Notes: a model not told the origin generated them from the sequence alone. Numbered from the stretch's first letter, positions 1 to 8,000 are shown. The stretch is DNA of 14,533 nucleotides from CAZHOV01 sp964534315 (GCA_964534315.1 CAZHOV010000140.1:1-14533); one strand, 5' to 3'. Made by a program: numbers and translations.

Positions 1-1570
1 GATCGCTGTATTCGCAGGAGCAGAAGGCGCCGGATGCCTGCCCGCCGTCGGGGCGCACCCCGCAGAGGGCTTCGACTACTTCGGCGTAGCCGAGGCAAGT
101 TGACTCATCATCATTAACCACATTAATAATCTGCACCGCACCACCAATCTGTGAATGGCTAAAGGTATTCGGACTGTAAACCGTAGAACCCGTAAAAGAG
201 GAAGTAGTACCATCGGGCCAGGTAATAGTGTAATTATCAGTAGCTGCTCCGGAAACAGAGCTGACTTCGAGATAATATTCAAACGCTTCAGCATCATCTG
301 TTCCATCTGTACAAATTGCGCGAGCAGTAATGTCAAGAGGGCAAGTCAGAGAAGTTAACCCCCCACCTTTATTGGTTGCAAAGTCATTAGCATTATCTTG
401 GTCAACAAAGAAATGAATAGAACCTGCTAAATCAACACGGAAAAGTAAGGCTCCATTCGTATCATTATTCTGCGCAAAGTTGGATGGAATCCCGATAACC
501 GTCGCGCCGAAGGGATCACTACCTCCAAAAAAGATGAAATCATCAGCATCGAAACTGTGTGGTGAGTTTAATGGCTCCCAGTATATTTCATTATTTGATA
601 TAGTCACCTCCTCATCCCCGGCTCCCAGATCGGCAATAATTCGTCCACCATTCACCTCATTATTATTTACTGTGGCGCCATCTGAACTTTCGTCTAAAAA
701 GATGAAATTATCCCCCCTGTCCGCCAGGCTTCCTGTCCAGGTAAAACTGTTATTCTCCACCAAAGCATCAGTACCTAAAATTCGTACCATAGCAGACCCC
801 CCTGCCCCTGGTAAGATAGGCGGATTGCCAACCTGAATATTATTTATATAGGAAAAATCATTCGCCATAACATCCACAAATATGTCTCCTCCATTCACTA
901 ATGTGCTTTGGATCTCAAATCCATCAATGGTGACCCCATCTGCGGTAACCATAATGTCCCCATCAACAACTGACTCCGCTGAACGCGTACCGTTGTAGGG
1001 TGTTCCAGCATTGGCCCCCTGGAGGATCACACTCTTATTAATTGTGAGATCTTCTGGGAAGGTGCCGGGATCTACAATTAGAACATCCCCGGCCACTGTT
1101 GATCCATCATCAATAGCAGTCTGAATGGAAGTAAAGCAAGGAGAATTGCCTCCGCATATACCTGCCGGATCCACATAAGCATCCTGGGCAAGCAGGGAAG
1201 AAGAGAACAAAAATAAAAAGAACAAGGGAAGAATTATCCGGCGATATCTACTCTGAGCGAAAAACAAAACCAGAAAACCCAACAGCCCGGCAAAAAGAGC
1301 TCCCTTGGATTGGTGGCTAAATCTTGCTGAAAAACTTTTCAAAATACTACCAAAAGAATTGCTTGCCTTTTTTTCATTGATAAAAGTTAGATAGATGTTT
1401 TCCATACTTGAAGTATTCTTAATTTGAAACCACCCAGTTTGGAGTTCTGAGTTGTCGGAATTGTAAATATTTTCCAAAATAACATTTTGTCCATGCAATT
1501 GGCTCATAAAAACAGAAGCCATAAACAACAGACAAAGAAAGAGGTTTCTAGCGTGTAAAAAAGTTTTCAT
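1..1570 (-). CDS. Secreted beta-helix-like surface protein, 3' end cut by window
   Basis: I translated an uninterrupted frame of 523 codons from the ATG at 1570 down to base 2; the stop lies outside the window. Residues 1-28 look like a signal peptide (basic start, LFLCLLFMASVFMS, then GQ). Residues 29-90 are polar. Two more hydrophobic runs follow at about 91-105 and 112-128, the second ending SSSLLAQ|DAY like a signal peptidase site. From 130 the protein reads YVDPAGICGGNSPCFTSIQ and DVLIVDPGTF, then Asn/Gly-rich strands such as VTIDGFEI and ATVNNNEVNGG. This resembles the right-handed parallel beta-helix (pectin-lyase-like) surface proteins common in Bacteroidota. Residues from about 400 (CPLDITARAICTDGTDDAE) look like an Ig-like repeat module. 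The real start could be Met56 (base 1405). A T9SS sorting domain may follow outside the window. No substrate can be named. The frame is certain; the fold is inferred. Confidence 0.85.
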   Translation of the reverse strand, partial: MKTFLHARNLFLCLLFMASVFMSQLHGQNVILENIYNSDNSELQTGWFQIKNTSSMENIYLTFINEKKASNSFGSILKSFSARFSHQSKGALFAGLLGFLVLFFAQSRYRRIILPLFFLFLFSSSLLAQDAYVDPAGICGGNSPCFTSIQTAIDDGSTVAGDVLIVDPGTFPEDLTINKSVILQGANAGTPYNGTRSAESVVDGDIMVTADGVTIDGFEIQSTLVNGGDIFVDVMANDFSYINNIQVGNPPILPGAGGSAMVRILGTDALVENNSFTWTGSLADRGDNFIFLDESSDGATVNNNEVNGGRIIADLGAGDEEVTISNNEIYWEPLNSPHSFDADDFIFFGGSDPFGATVIGIPSNFAQNNDTNGALLFRVDLAGSIHFFVDQDNANDFATNKGGGLTSLTCPLDITARAICTDGTDDAEAFEYYLEVSSVSGAATDNYTITWPDGTTSSFTGSTVYSPNTFSHSQIGGAVQIINVVNDDESTCLGYAEVVEALCGVRPDGGQASGAFCSCEYSD

Positions 1571-2939
1571 ATTAGGTGTAATTGTTATTTTCATAAAGCT
1601 TGTTTTGTCAATTTGAACTTAAGCATGTTGCCATGCGGTGGATTATAATTTTATAAATAATTTCATTTCTGTTCCCCATCTATGGAGAGCTCATCTTTTT
1701 TACTTCTTTGATAAAACTCAAAAAAGTAAAAGATGTATCCAAACGACATACCTTTGCACTACAAATCATTTTCTTAGTTTGGAATTTTTTTTCAACGTTA
1801 TACAATATATTATGGTGTGACTTTCTAAGTTGGGAAACTGAAATTCGAAGGTTGTATCTAAACTAATAATTCCTATCTAGTCTACTAGATAAGTTTGCTG
1901 TTATTAGTGATTTAGAACGGCTTTGGGAGGGTGCTGATACCTCCGATCGGTTTGGGATAAGTAAAAATTAAATTGGGATGGTATATTTTTAATCCTCTAT
2001 AGCGCTAAAATAGAATTTTTTTGGGGTTCCAGGAAATTTTTTTGATTTTTTCTGAGTTAATTTTCAAAAAAATATACAATTCGCTGAAAATCAGCATACT
2101 ATTCAAATGACCCTCCAAAAACTAATCTACTTTTAACACATTTTATGAATGAAAGATATGAAATTTTCCGTGAATTCATAAGTTATTAAGGGCTTAATCG
2201 AACCCAGCATAACCCAGATTTATCTGTAAGCAAGCAGGAAATAACCACTACCCTAAAATACTGTGATTAGAAGCATGTAAGATAAGTGTTGGAAAATTGA
2301 AAAGAAGAAGTGTTTGCCCAAGAATTTGCCTTTAGGTGTCTGATCAGGAAGGTCCTGATTTCTGTAGATTTAGCTCAGGATGAGTGTTATCCAATGTAAA
2401 TTGGATTGGATAAGTTTCAATTTAAACTGCCTGATAAATATATGAAAATTAATTAATACCACTTTATTTTTCATTGCAAAAGATTGAAATCCAATAGAAG
2501 TATTTTCAGATTCGGAAAAAATTCCGATCTTTACTTCTTGTAGGGTGTTTATTATTGAAGGCTTAAATGATAAGTCTCTCTTCATTTTCCTTCTTCCAAA
2601 CACCAATCCATCCAAATATGAATTTACACATTGGAGCTGTCTCAAACATATAAGTAGTAAGGCAAAAAAATTGGTATAAAAAATCTTTTTGAGTTCGGTC
2701 ATTATTTCCTGCGTTCATTCCAGGTATTCAATCACTTAGTCTATAATGGCCGAACAGATTTATTATACAAGCAATTTTGATTTGCCGCTTAGAAGCCACC
2801 TCCAGAAATTTTTCTAGTGATTCAAGCACGAAAGTGTTTTGAGCCTCCTTATTGTCTGTCTGTTTCTCCCACCACAAACAGGAATCATCCCAAATAAAAA
2901 AAATTTAGAACGATTCTTGTTTTTTTATGATCCAATAAT
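1571..2939. other. Gene-poor AT-rich spacer between divergent surface-protein genes
   Basis: This stretch of about 1.37 kb separates the divergent genes starting at 1570 and 2940. It is AT-rich and full of stops in most frames. A 60-codon plus-strand ORF at 1638-1820 has no recognisable motif and I treat it as chance. A perfect 7-bp hairpin (ATCAGGA, loop AGG, TCCTGAT) lies at 2343-2359 but has no T tract. I saw no exact TAnnTTTG promoter for either flanking gene and no RNA gene. The one ORF that might be real (2370-2702) is listed separately. The length is unusual next to the tight spacing elsewhere, so a decayed gene or an unrecognised RNA is possible. Confidence 0.6.
2370..2702 (-). CDS. 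Doubtful small hypothetical protein (110 aa)
   Basis: The ATG at 2702 is preceded by AGGA about four bases upstream, a plausible ribosome binding site. The product starts MTELKKIFYTNFFALLLICL, with lysines followed by a short hydrophobic stretch like a signal peptide or membrane anchor. The rest is basic and hydrophobic (for example IRQFKLKLIQ) and matches no family I recognise. The local sequence is as AT-rich as the surrounding non-coding DNA, and I found no good promoter. It could be a small exported protein, a remnant of a decayed gene, or a chance ORF; I lean toward the last two. Confidence 0.2.
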   Translation of the reverse strand: MTELKKIFYTNFFALLLICLRQLQCVNSYLDGLVFGRRKMKRDLSFKPSIINTLQEVKIGIFSESENTSIGFQSFAMKNKVVLINFHIFIRQFKLKLIQSNLHWITLILS

Positions 2940-4988
2940 ATGATAACCATGAGAAAGCGCAGGCTTTTTGTTAATCTTTTTTACGGATACTTAATTTCTA
3001 TCTGTTTGCCAAGTTTTAATCCGATCCTGGCACAAGGCAGTATCAATTTCGATTCGCCTACCACAAGTATCCCGGAAGCAGCTATCCAACCAGGCAACGC
3101 TTGCAGACCTTCTGTAGAAGTGAATATCGGACTAACGATCTCCGGTAATCCGAGCCAACCTTTTACCACTTATTTTTCTGTTGCACCCACAAGCACTGCA
3201 ACAGCAGGCACCGACTTTGAGCTCATCACTGACAGCTTGATCTATGCTCCGGGAGATGATCTACAGCAATCCGTTAAAGTGCTTATTTATGATGATGCTT
3301 ATGTCGATAAATTTGAAATAGAGACATTGATACTACAACTAGACGCCAATCAATATACCGGGAACCAACATACACATACCCTCTCCATTCAGGACGATGA
3401 CCTAAATCCGTTGACCGACTCTACCTGGATGACTGTATTTGAAGAAGACTTCGAAGGCCCCTTCGTTTTTGGCGATCTATTTCAGGATACGCTCTGGGCA
3501 CTGGGGTATTTTATGACCAGCCAAAACATATGGATGGCTGGACCTCAGGGAGCTATCAATGGCAACAAGGGGCTGTACATATCTTCCGATAATAGTTCCT
3601 ATCATTACCAGACCTCTTCTCCGTCTAAGATTGGTGCACGCATGCCCAAAATAGAGGCACCCAATGCTTCCAAACTATTGTTAGAATTTGATTATCAAGT
3701 GGCCGGACAAGTCGGACGCGATTACGGGAGTGTCGGATATCGGGAAGCACTCCTCACCTACTCCTTTTTTGACGGCACGCCATCAGGTCCTTATGTCAAT
3801 CAACCTCAGCCCGCTACTCGCTCAATCGAATTGCCTGACACCCTGGGAAGCTCCTTTTACCTGATGTTTGCATGGGAAAACGACCAATCCGGTGGTACGC
3901 AACCGCCATTGGCAATTGATGATGTGAAGGTAAAGAGTTGGGAACCCATCTCAGTAGCAACCCGACAAGGCGATATCGACTCGGCTTATTTAAGTGTCGG
4001 CGAAACCGCTCATTTTTATTCAGCCAATAATCAAATTATCGCCAGCATACAGCAACAGAATGGCACTCCTGCCGGTTGCATCCGTGCAGAGATCGATCAG
4101 GAGGGAACAGGAACGACCATCATTCCCTGGGCCGGGGACTATGTATTGACTGAAAAAAACTATTTCATAGCAGCCGACAAGGATACGCTAACAGAAATTA
4201 CGCTTTATTTTACCGCTGAAGAAATTGCCGCTTTAGGACCAGATCCATCAGCATTCAATCTATTGAAAAGCGATGGTCCCATTAGCCAGGCGACTGCATC
4301 CAATAGTGAAATTATTCCTGCGAGTGAAATATCCGTCACGACCTTTGGCCCAACTAATGCATATTATGCCTTTACGACCACCGTCGATGGATTCTCAGGC
4401 TTTGCGCTGACCAATGCCCCCCAGTCGATTTTGCCGGTAGAGCTTATTTCCTTAACAGGAGAAGCGACCTCCCAAGGGCATTTGATCGCCTGGCAAACGC
4501 TACAAGAACAACATAACGATTACTTCACGCTGGAGCGCTCCTCCAATGGGTCCGATTTTTCCACCCTGGTGAAAATCCCAGGGGCCGGTGAATCTGATCA
4601 ACGGTTACATTATGAATTTCTGGATACTTATCCTGAAACCGGCGTAAATTATTACCGGCTTTCCCAAACCGATTTTGACGGCCGTACAACCAGAATAGGG
4701 CTGATCGCCGTAACCAACTCCGCCTCAAAATTATTGGAATTTGAAATTGCCCCGAATCCAACTAATGCTGATTTTTGCTTCATTAAGGGCGATAGCGAAA
4801 AAGACCAGGCACTCTCCTATCAATTATTTGATGCTTCAGGAAGAAAACTAATGGATGGCGTGCTAACTCTTACCAAAGGAAGTTTTTCCAGGCCCCTGCC
4901 TCTACCCTTATATCTAAGATCAGGCTTATACCTTTTAATATTTAAGACAGGAGGCTCTACGGAAATCAGAAAAGTAATTATAAAATAA
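2940..4988 (+). CDS. T9SS-exported Calx-beta / jelly-roll surface protein (682 aa)
   Basis: Residues 1-32 are a signal peptide (MRKRRLF from an in-frame Met at residue 4, a hydrophobic core, then NPILAQ|GSI); the start could be 2940 or 2949. Residues about 33-155 look like a Calx-beta domain, with TATAGTDFEL, IYAPGD and an acidic end LSIQDDD. Residues about 165-335 open with EEDFEG and end with LAIDDVKV, a pattern typical of MAM/jelly-roll domains that often bind carbohydrate or mediate adhesion. A further beta-rich region leads to the common Bacteroidota module ILPVELISLTGE...NYYRLSQTDFDG. The last 80 or so residues (EIAPNPTNADF, YQLFDASGRKL, LRSGLYLLIFK, IRKVIIK) form a type A T9SS sorting domain. 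It should cross the outer membrane by type IX secretion and become surface-attached or released. No catalytic motif is visible, so adhesion is only an inference. A hairpin terminator follows directly. Confidence 0.9.
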   Translation: MITMRKRRLFVNLFYGYLISICLPSFNPILAQGSINFDSPTTSIPEAAIQPGNACRPSVEVNIGLTISGNPSQPFTTYFSVAPTSTATAGTDFELITDSLIYAPGDDLQQSVKVLIYDDAYVDKFEIETLILQLDANQYTGNQHTHTLSIQDDDLNPLTDSTWMTVFEEDFEGPFVFGDLFQDTLWALGYFMTSQNIWMAGPQGAINGNKGLYISSDNSSYHYQTSSPSKIGARMPKIEAPNASKLLLEFDYQVAGQVGRDYGSVGYREALLTYSFFDGTPSGPYVNQPQPATRSIELPDTLGSSFYLMFAWENDQSGGTQPPLAIDDVKVKSWEPISVATRQGDIDSAYLSVGETAHFYSANNQIIASIQQQNGTPAGCIRAEIDQEGTGTTIIPWAGDYVLTEKNYFIAADKDTLTEITLYFTAEEIAALGPDPSAFNLLKSDGPISQATASNSEIIPASEISVTTFGPTNAYYAFTTTVDGFSGFALTNAPQSILPVELISLTGEATSQGHLIAWQTLQEQHNDYFTLERSSNGSDFSTLVKIPGAGESDQRLHYEFLDTYPETGVNYYRLSQTDFDGRTTRIGLIAVTNSASKLLEFEIAPNPTNADFCFIKGDSEKDQALSYQLFDASGRKLMDGVLTLTKGSFSRPLPLPLYLRSGLYLLIFKTGGSTEIRKVIIK

Positions 4989-4989
4989 A

Positions 4990-5026
4990 AAAGAGGCTTT
5001 TTGACGGTAAATCAAAAGCCTCTTTA
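4990..5026. terminator. Bidirectional intrinsic terminator
   Basis: AAGAGGCTTTTTGA at 4991-5004 pairs with TCAAAAGCCTCTT at 5012-5024, apart from one bulged T, around a CGGTAAA loop. It starts two bases after the stop of the 2940-4988 gene. Read on the minus strand the stem is followed by TTTTTTATTTTA, a good U tract, so it may also terminate the convergent small gene ending at 5102. Confidence 0.8.
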
Positions 5027-5101
5027 AAATTCAAACAAAAAAATTCTCCCCCTAAAATGTTAAATTCATTGTTTGATATAAGATTAAATACGAGTGTTTG
5101 T

Positions 5102-5599
5102 TCAGTGTTGAATAGTTTTAGCTAAAAATGGTGTTGATGAATGCTTGGATTGGGCATTCGCTGTGAGTGTTCTTATATGTTGGAATTCAACATCGGGAGA
5201 AAATACATAGTGTTTTCCTTGATCGGCTAACGGATAAATTCCTTGTTTAAACGTGATGGTCTTTATGCCCAGCTTTTTTGTGTGCTCGCCTCTATATACG
5301 TAAGGCATGTAGATCGCAAAAATAGTTTTGGACAAATGTTTTTTGATGGTCAACGGATTCAGATCCGATTTCAATATTTTTATCTGGATGGCTTCTCCTT
5401 TCACCTCTACAATCGCATTTCCCTTATTGGTACTACTTTTAACGATCGCGCTACTGTAAGGCGCGTCATTTATTTGGCAAATGCCTAAATCTTGGCAGCA
5501 ATTAGCGGGATTGCCAAATCGGGCTCCAACCTGAAAACGGATGGTCTTTGGTGTAAGGTCGTTGTTTAAAAATGGGGGTGAGAAATTTAAGGAATACAT
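5102..5599 (-). CDS. Hypothetical protein with NCCQDLGIC motif (165 aa)
   Basis: I chose the ATG at 5599; the frame stays open upstream to a TTG at 5644 (15 more residues) but there is no earlier ATG. The product has a beta-rich N-terminal part containing IRFQVGARFGNP followed by a cysteine cluster at residues 34, 35 and 41 (NCCQDLGICQI). Next come Lys-rich strands (AIVEVKGEAIQIKILKSDL, then IFAIYMPYVYRG) and a polar tail. The start as read has no signal peptide, yet the paired cysteines and the signal-bearing ORF immediately upstream in another frame suggest an exported protein. The two may be one gene split by a frameshift, or a two-gene operon with an 8-bp gap if the TTG is used. I do not recognise the family firmly and assign no function. 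It ends opposite a bidirectional terminator. Confidence 0.6.
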   Translation of the reverse strand: MYSLNFSPPFLNNDLTPKTIRFQVGARFGNPANCCQDLGICQINDAPYSSAIVKSSTNKGNAIVEVKGEAIQIKILKSDLNPLTIKKHLSKTIFAIYMPYVYRGEHTKKLGIKTITFKQGIYPLADQGKHYVFSPDVEFQHIRTLTANAQSKHSSTPFLAKTIQH

Positions 5600-5652
5600 T
5601 TGATAGTGGTTTTTGAATTGGAAAAATAGGTTATAACCTTTCAACAGTAATA

Positions 5653-5787
5653 CTACATTCCTCCAATCTCGTCGATGACAATAATTTCCATCTGTTGCTT
5701 TTCAGCCGGAGCTGCATCATGATAATCTGAAGGGGATGCAATGGATCCAAGAGAAATTAATACGGAGATGATTAATGAGATAGACAT
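5653..5787 (-). CDS. Short signal-peptide ORF (44 aa): exported peptide or split gene 5' end
   Basis: The ATG at 5787 opens a 44-codon frame ending in TAG. The product starts MSISLIISVLISLGSIAS, a short but convincing signal peptide with likely cleavage after SIA. About 27 residues follow, ending EIIVIDEIGGM. A Bacteroidota-type promoter lies about 30 bp upstream, which argues that the ORF is expressed. The next ORF (5102-5599) continues downstream in a different frame, and that frame is open back to 5701, overlapping this ORF. The simplest alternative to a tiny secreted peptide is therefore the N-terminus of one exported protein disrupted by an indel, either real or a sequencing error. Confidence 0.5.
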   Translation of the reverse strand: MSISLIISVLISLGSIASPSDYHDAAPAEKQQMEIIVIDEIGGM

Positions 5788-5818
5788 ATTCAATCGTTTT
5801 TTTGTTATTAATTTAAGA

Positions 5819-5846
5819 CAAAACTACGAACAACCACCTTACCAAA
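5819..5846 (-). promoter_or_regulatory. Bacteroidota-type promoter for the 5787 ORF
   Basis: Read on the minus strand, TTTG (5846-5843) and TAGTTTTG (5826-5819) match the -33 TTTG and -7 TAnnTTTG elements. The spacer is 16 bp, slightly shorter than the usual 19 or so. The -7 box sits about 30 bp before the ATG at 5787. An 11-base stretch around it, CGTAGTTTTGT, recurs in front of glnN. Confidence 0.55.
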
Positions 5847-6070
5847 AAAGGACATTTACCCCATTTTTGTACAACATATTTAATGCATAAAAAGCCACAA
5901 TAACTTATCATAACATTTGATAATCATTAATTTATACTTACCATATTTATTTAAAGAAGCCTACTTTTAAACAAAAGTTTACATCTATTCAAAGAACTTT
6001 TTTTTAAAAATCATTCATCGACCAACTCATACCGTTGGTTGAGAGATTTTCAAAAATAATTATCTCATTT

Positions 6071-6101
6071 TTTAAAAAGAAAGACATTTTGTCTATTTTT
6101 G
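6071..6101 (+). promoter_or_regulatory. Bacteroidota-type promoter for the 6218 gene
   Basis: TATTTTTG at 6094-6101 is an exact TAnnTTTG -7 element. TTTA at 6071-6074 is a three-of-four match to the -33 element at the ideal 19-bp spacing. Transcription would start near 6108, giving a leader of about 110 bases before the GTG at 6218. Confidence 0.5.
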
Positions 6102-6217
6102 GACAGGCAATATATCCAACAGTTATCTACTTCAAATAATTTTTCTACCTGATTTTCAATTTTTTATAAAACATAGATTATTTCTTTAATCTATAAATTA
6201 GACTAAAACAGAAGGTT

Positions 6218-7738
6218 GTGGAAGTAATAAGGGAACTCATTAATTTGGTGGTAAACCAATCTTCAAGAGCAACGGAAACGTTACAACTGGTTCCAGATCA
6301 AAAAGGTACCATGATGGAACTTTTTGAAAACCTTGAGAAAGGTAATTGGAAGGACGATGAAACAGCGGCGGAAGAGCTCTTGGGGGTCCAGCCAACCCAC
6401 TACGCATACAGAAGGGTGAAAAACAAGCTTAAGAAATCTCTTCTCAATGCAGTTTTCTTTCTTCCTTTTAAAAGGAGCAGGTACAATGCCATCCAGCGGG
6501 CTTACTACCAATGCCATAAGGATTGGGCAGCCATAAAATTTCTTATCGGACGCAGCGCCTTTAAAGCTGCATTTGAGTTATCAAAAGAACTGTTACGCAA
6601 AGCCCTTCGATATGATTTTACAGATATTGTGGTGATGGTTTTACCATTTTTAATACGGCAATACGGCATTCAATTTGGTGACAATAAGCGGGTACAAGAA
6701 TACACGCAGATGGCCGATGAATACCTCGATATTTTTAAACTCGAAATAAAAGCAGACCGTTTTTATGCCCTACTAGCTAACGAGTACGCCAAATCGGCAA
6801 CAAATAAACCGGAAATATTCGAAGTTGCCACCTCCTATTATCAAGAACTTTCTCCTTTTATCGGTAAAATAAAATCTTATAAATTTCACATACTCGCCTA
6901 CATGATCGGCATTCTGCGGTGGATGTCTGTCAACAATTATCACCAAACAGCAGATGAATGCCTGGCTGCTTTAAATCACTTCGACAACCTGCCTTACGAC
7001 CACAAAAACGCCAAAGCTATATTTCTGTTCCAACTCATTATTTGCTGTATCCACCTTAGACGCTATGAACTTGGAGAAAAAAGTGTAAAACGTTGCATGG
7101 AACTTCTCGACGAAGGCTCCACCGAATGGTTTAGAGCAAATGAATCCTATCTCCTCCTTAGCTTGCATAGCGAACAATACGAAAGTGCCATCCGCATTTA
7201 TCATCAAACCAGCAAGCATAAAACCTTCCAATTCCTGTTTAGACAACCTCAAGAACGCTGGTTTATTTATGAAGCCTACATTCAATATTTATCGGAAATC
7301 AAAAACATTCCACTTGAAGGCGAAAACGGAAGAAACAAAAAAAGCTTTAAACTAGGGAAATTCCTAAACCAAGTACCCGTATATTCTAATGACAAACGGG
7401 GAATGAATATTAACATTCTGATCATTCAAACCCTTTTCCTTATCCATCAAAAGAAATATCACGAGGCCATTGAGCGCATTGAAGCGCTCCAAAAATATAC
7501 AACCAGATACTTAAGAAAAAACGAGTCTTTCAGAAGCAATTGCTTTATTAAAATGCTGGTCGAAATCCCCAAACAAAATTTCCACCGGGAAGCCGTGAAA
7601 AGACATGTACAAAAGTTTCAGAAAAAGCTGGCTTCCCAGCCTTATGCCTATGCAAACCAAGCTACCGGCATAGAGATCATCCCCTATGAAAATCTATGGG
7701 AATTGGTAATTGACCGACTAGAGAATAAGATACATTAG
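6218..7738 (+). CDS. All-helical, TPR-like protein of unknown function (506 aa)
   Basis: The frame opens with GTG at 6218 after weakly purine-rich bases; a later start at the ATG pair near residues 31-32 (MMELFENLEKG) is possible. There is no signal peptide or membrane segment, so it should be cytoplasmic. Residues about 32-80 form a compact helical head (FENLEKGNWKDDETAAEELLG, then YRRVKNKLKKSLLNAVFFL), which hints at a small winged or helix-turn-helix-like module. The rest is a run of amphipathic helix pairs with aromatic and alanine positions typical of TPR or other alpha-solenoid repeats, for example RRYELGEKSVKRCMELLDEG, EQYESAIRIYHQ and KKYHEAIERIEALQ. Such repeats usually bind protein partners. 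It stands alone with its own promoter, and the next gene is convergent. I do not know its function. Confidence 0.8.
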   Translation: MEVIRELINLVVNQSSRATETLQLVPDQKGTMMELFENLEKGNWKDDETAAEELLGVQPTHYAYRRVKNKLKKSLLNAVFFLPFKRSRYNAIQRAYYQCHKDWAAIKFLIGRSAFKAAFELSKELLRKALRYDFTDIVVMVLPFLIRQYGIQFGDNKRVQEYTQMADEYLDIFKLEIKADRFYALLANEYAKSATNKPEIFEVATSYYQELSPFIGKIKSYKFHILAYMIGILRWMSVNNYHQTADECLAALNHFDNLPYDHKNAKAIFLFQLIICCIHLRRYELGEKSVKRCMELLDEGSTEWFRANESYLLLSLHSEQYESAIRIYHQTSKHKTFQFLFRQPQERWFIYEAYIQYLSEIKNIPLEGENGRNKKSFKLGKFLNQVPVYSNDKRGMNINILIIQTLFLIHQKKYHEAIERIEALQKYTTRYLRKNESFRSNCFIKMLVEIPKQNFHREAVKRHVQKFQKKLASQPYAYANQATGIEIIPYENLWELVIDRLENKIH

Positions 7739-7749
7739 TAGGGGTTGAT

Positions 7750-7784
7750 AATTAGTAGTTAATAGTTAATAATTAGTAATTAGT
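7750..7784. repeat. 7-bp tandem repeat array (left)
   Basis: Five 7-base units follow one another: AATTAGT, AGTTAAT, AGTTAAT, AATTAGT, AATTAGT. The array starts 12 bases after the stop of the 6218-7738 gene. Its core AGTAGTTAATAGTT (7754-7767) reappears inverted at 7971-7984. Confidence 0.7.
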
Positions 7785-7822
7785 ACAATGTCAACTAAGT
7801 TGATTAAGTAAATTAGTTATGA

Positions 7823-7851
7823 AATAAATTACTGTAAAACAGCAATTTATT
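7823..7851. repeat. Central hairpin in convergent spacer
   Basis: AATAAATT and CTGT pair with ACAG and AATTTATT around an AAA loop, with a single A/C mismatch inside the stem. It lies in the spacer between two convergent stops, so it could act as a weak terminator in either direction, but no clear T tract follows it. Confidence 0.4.
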
Positions 7852-7967
7852 CCTTCACTTAATTATGCTAACCAGTATATGATATATTGATTATCAATTA
7901 CTTAAACTTAAGTAGGCTAATCAATTTGAACAGTCCCCTTTACCAGATTTCCTAAATTAGCCCCCCC

Positions 7968-7995
7968 CTCAACTATTAACTACTCACTACTCACT
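7968..7995. repeat. 7-bp tandem repeat array (right)
   Basis: The plus strand reads CTCAACT, ATTAACT, ACTCACT, ACTCACT, four units of seven bases that reach within five bases of the glnN stop codon. A run of eight C residues (7961-7968) precedes and overlaps it. Bases 7971-7984 are the exact reverse complement of 7754-7767, so the two arrays form inverted ends of the spacer. Confidence 0.65.
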
Positions 7996-8000
7996 ATTAC

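Larger units (their letters stand above)
5788..6217. other. Divergent intergenic region (430 bp)
   Basis: This very AT-rich stretch lies between the minus-strand 5787 ORF and the plus-strand 6218 gene. It holds one promoter candidate for each direction, listed separately. I see no ORF of interest, no RNA gene and no long repeat between them. Confidence 0.6.

Noticed and set aside
155..836. Plus-strand ORFs at 155-358 and 480-836
   Set aside because: They lie antisense to the continuous 523-codon minus frame and have low-complexity shadow-like products.
1638..1820. 60-codon plus-strand ORF in the spacer
   Set aside because: It has no promoter or clear ribosome site, no motif, and an AT-rich composition like its surroundings; chance is the simplest reading.
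2343..2359. Perfect 7-bp hairpin near the end of the doubtful 2370-2702 ORF
   Set aside because: No T tract follows on either strand, so I do not call it a terminator; a stem this short can occur by chance.
7741..8000. Repeats considered as a CRISPR array or attachment site
   Set aside because: The units are 7 bases long with no unique spacers, and no cas, integrase or transposase gene is nearby.
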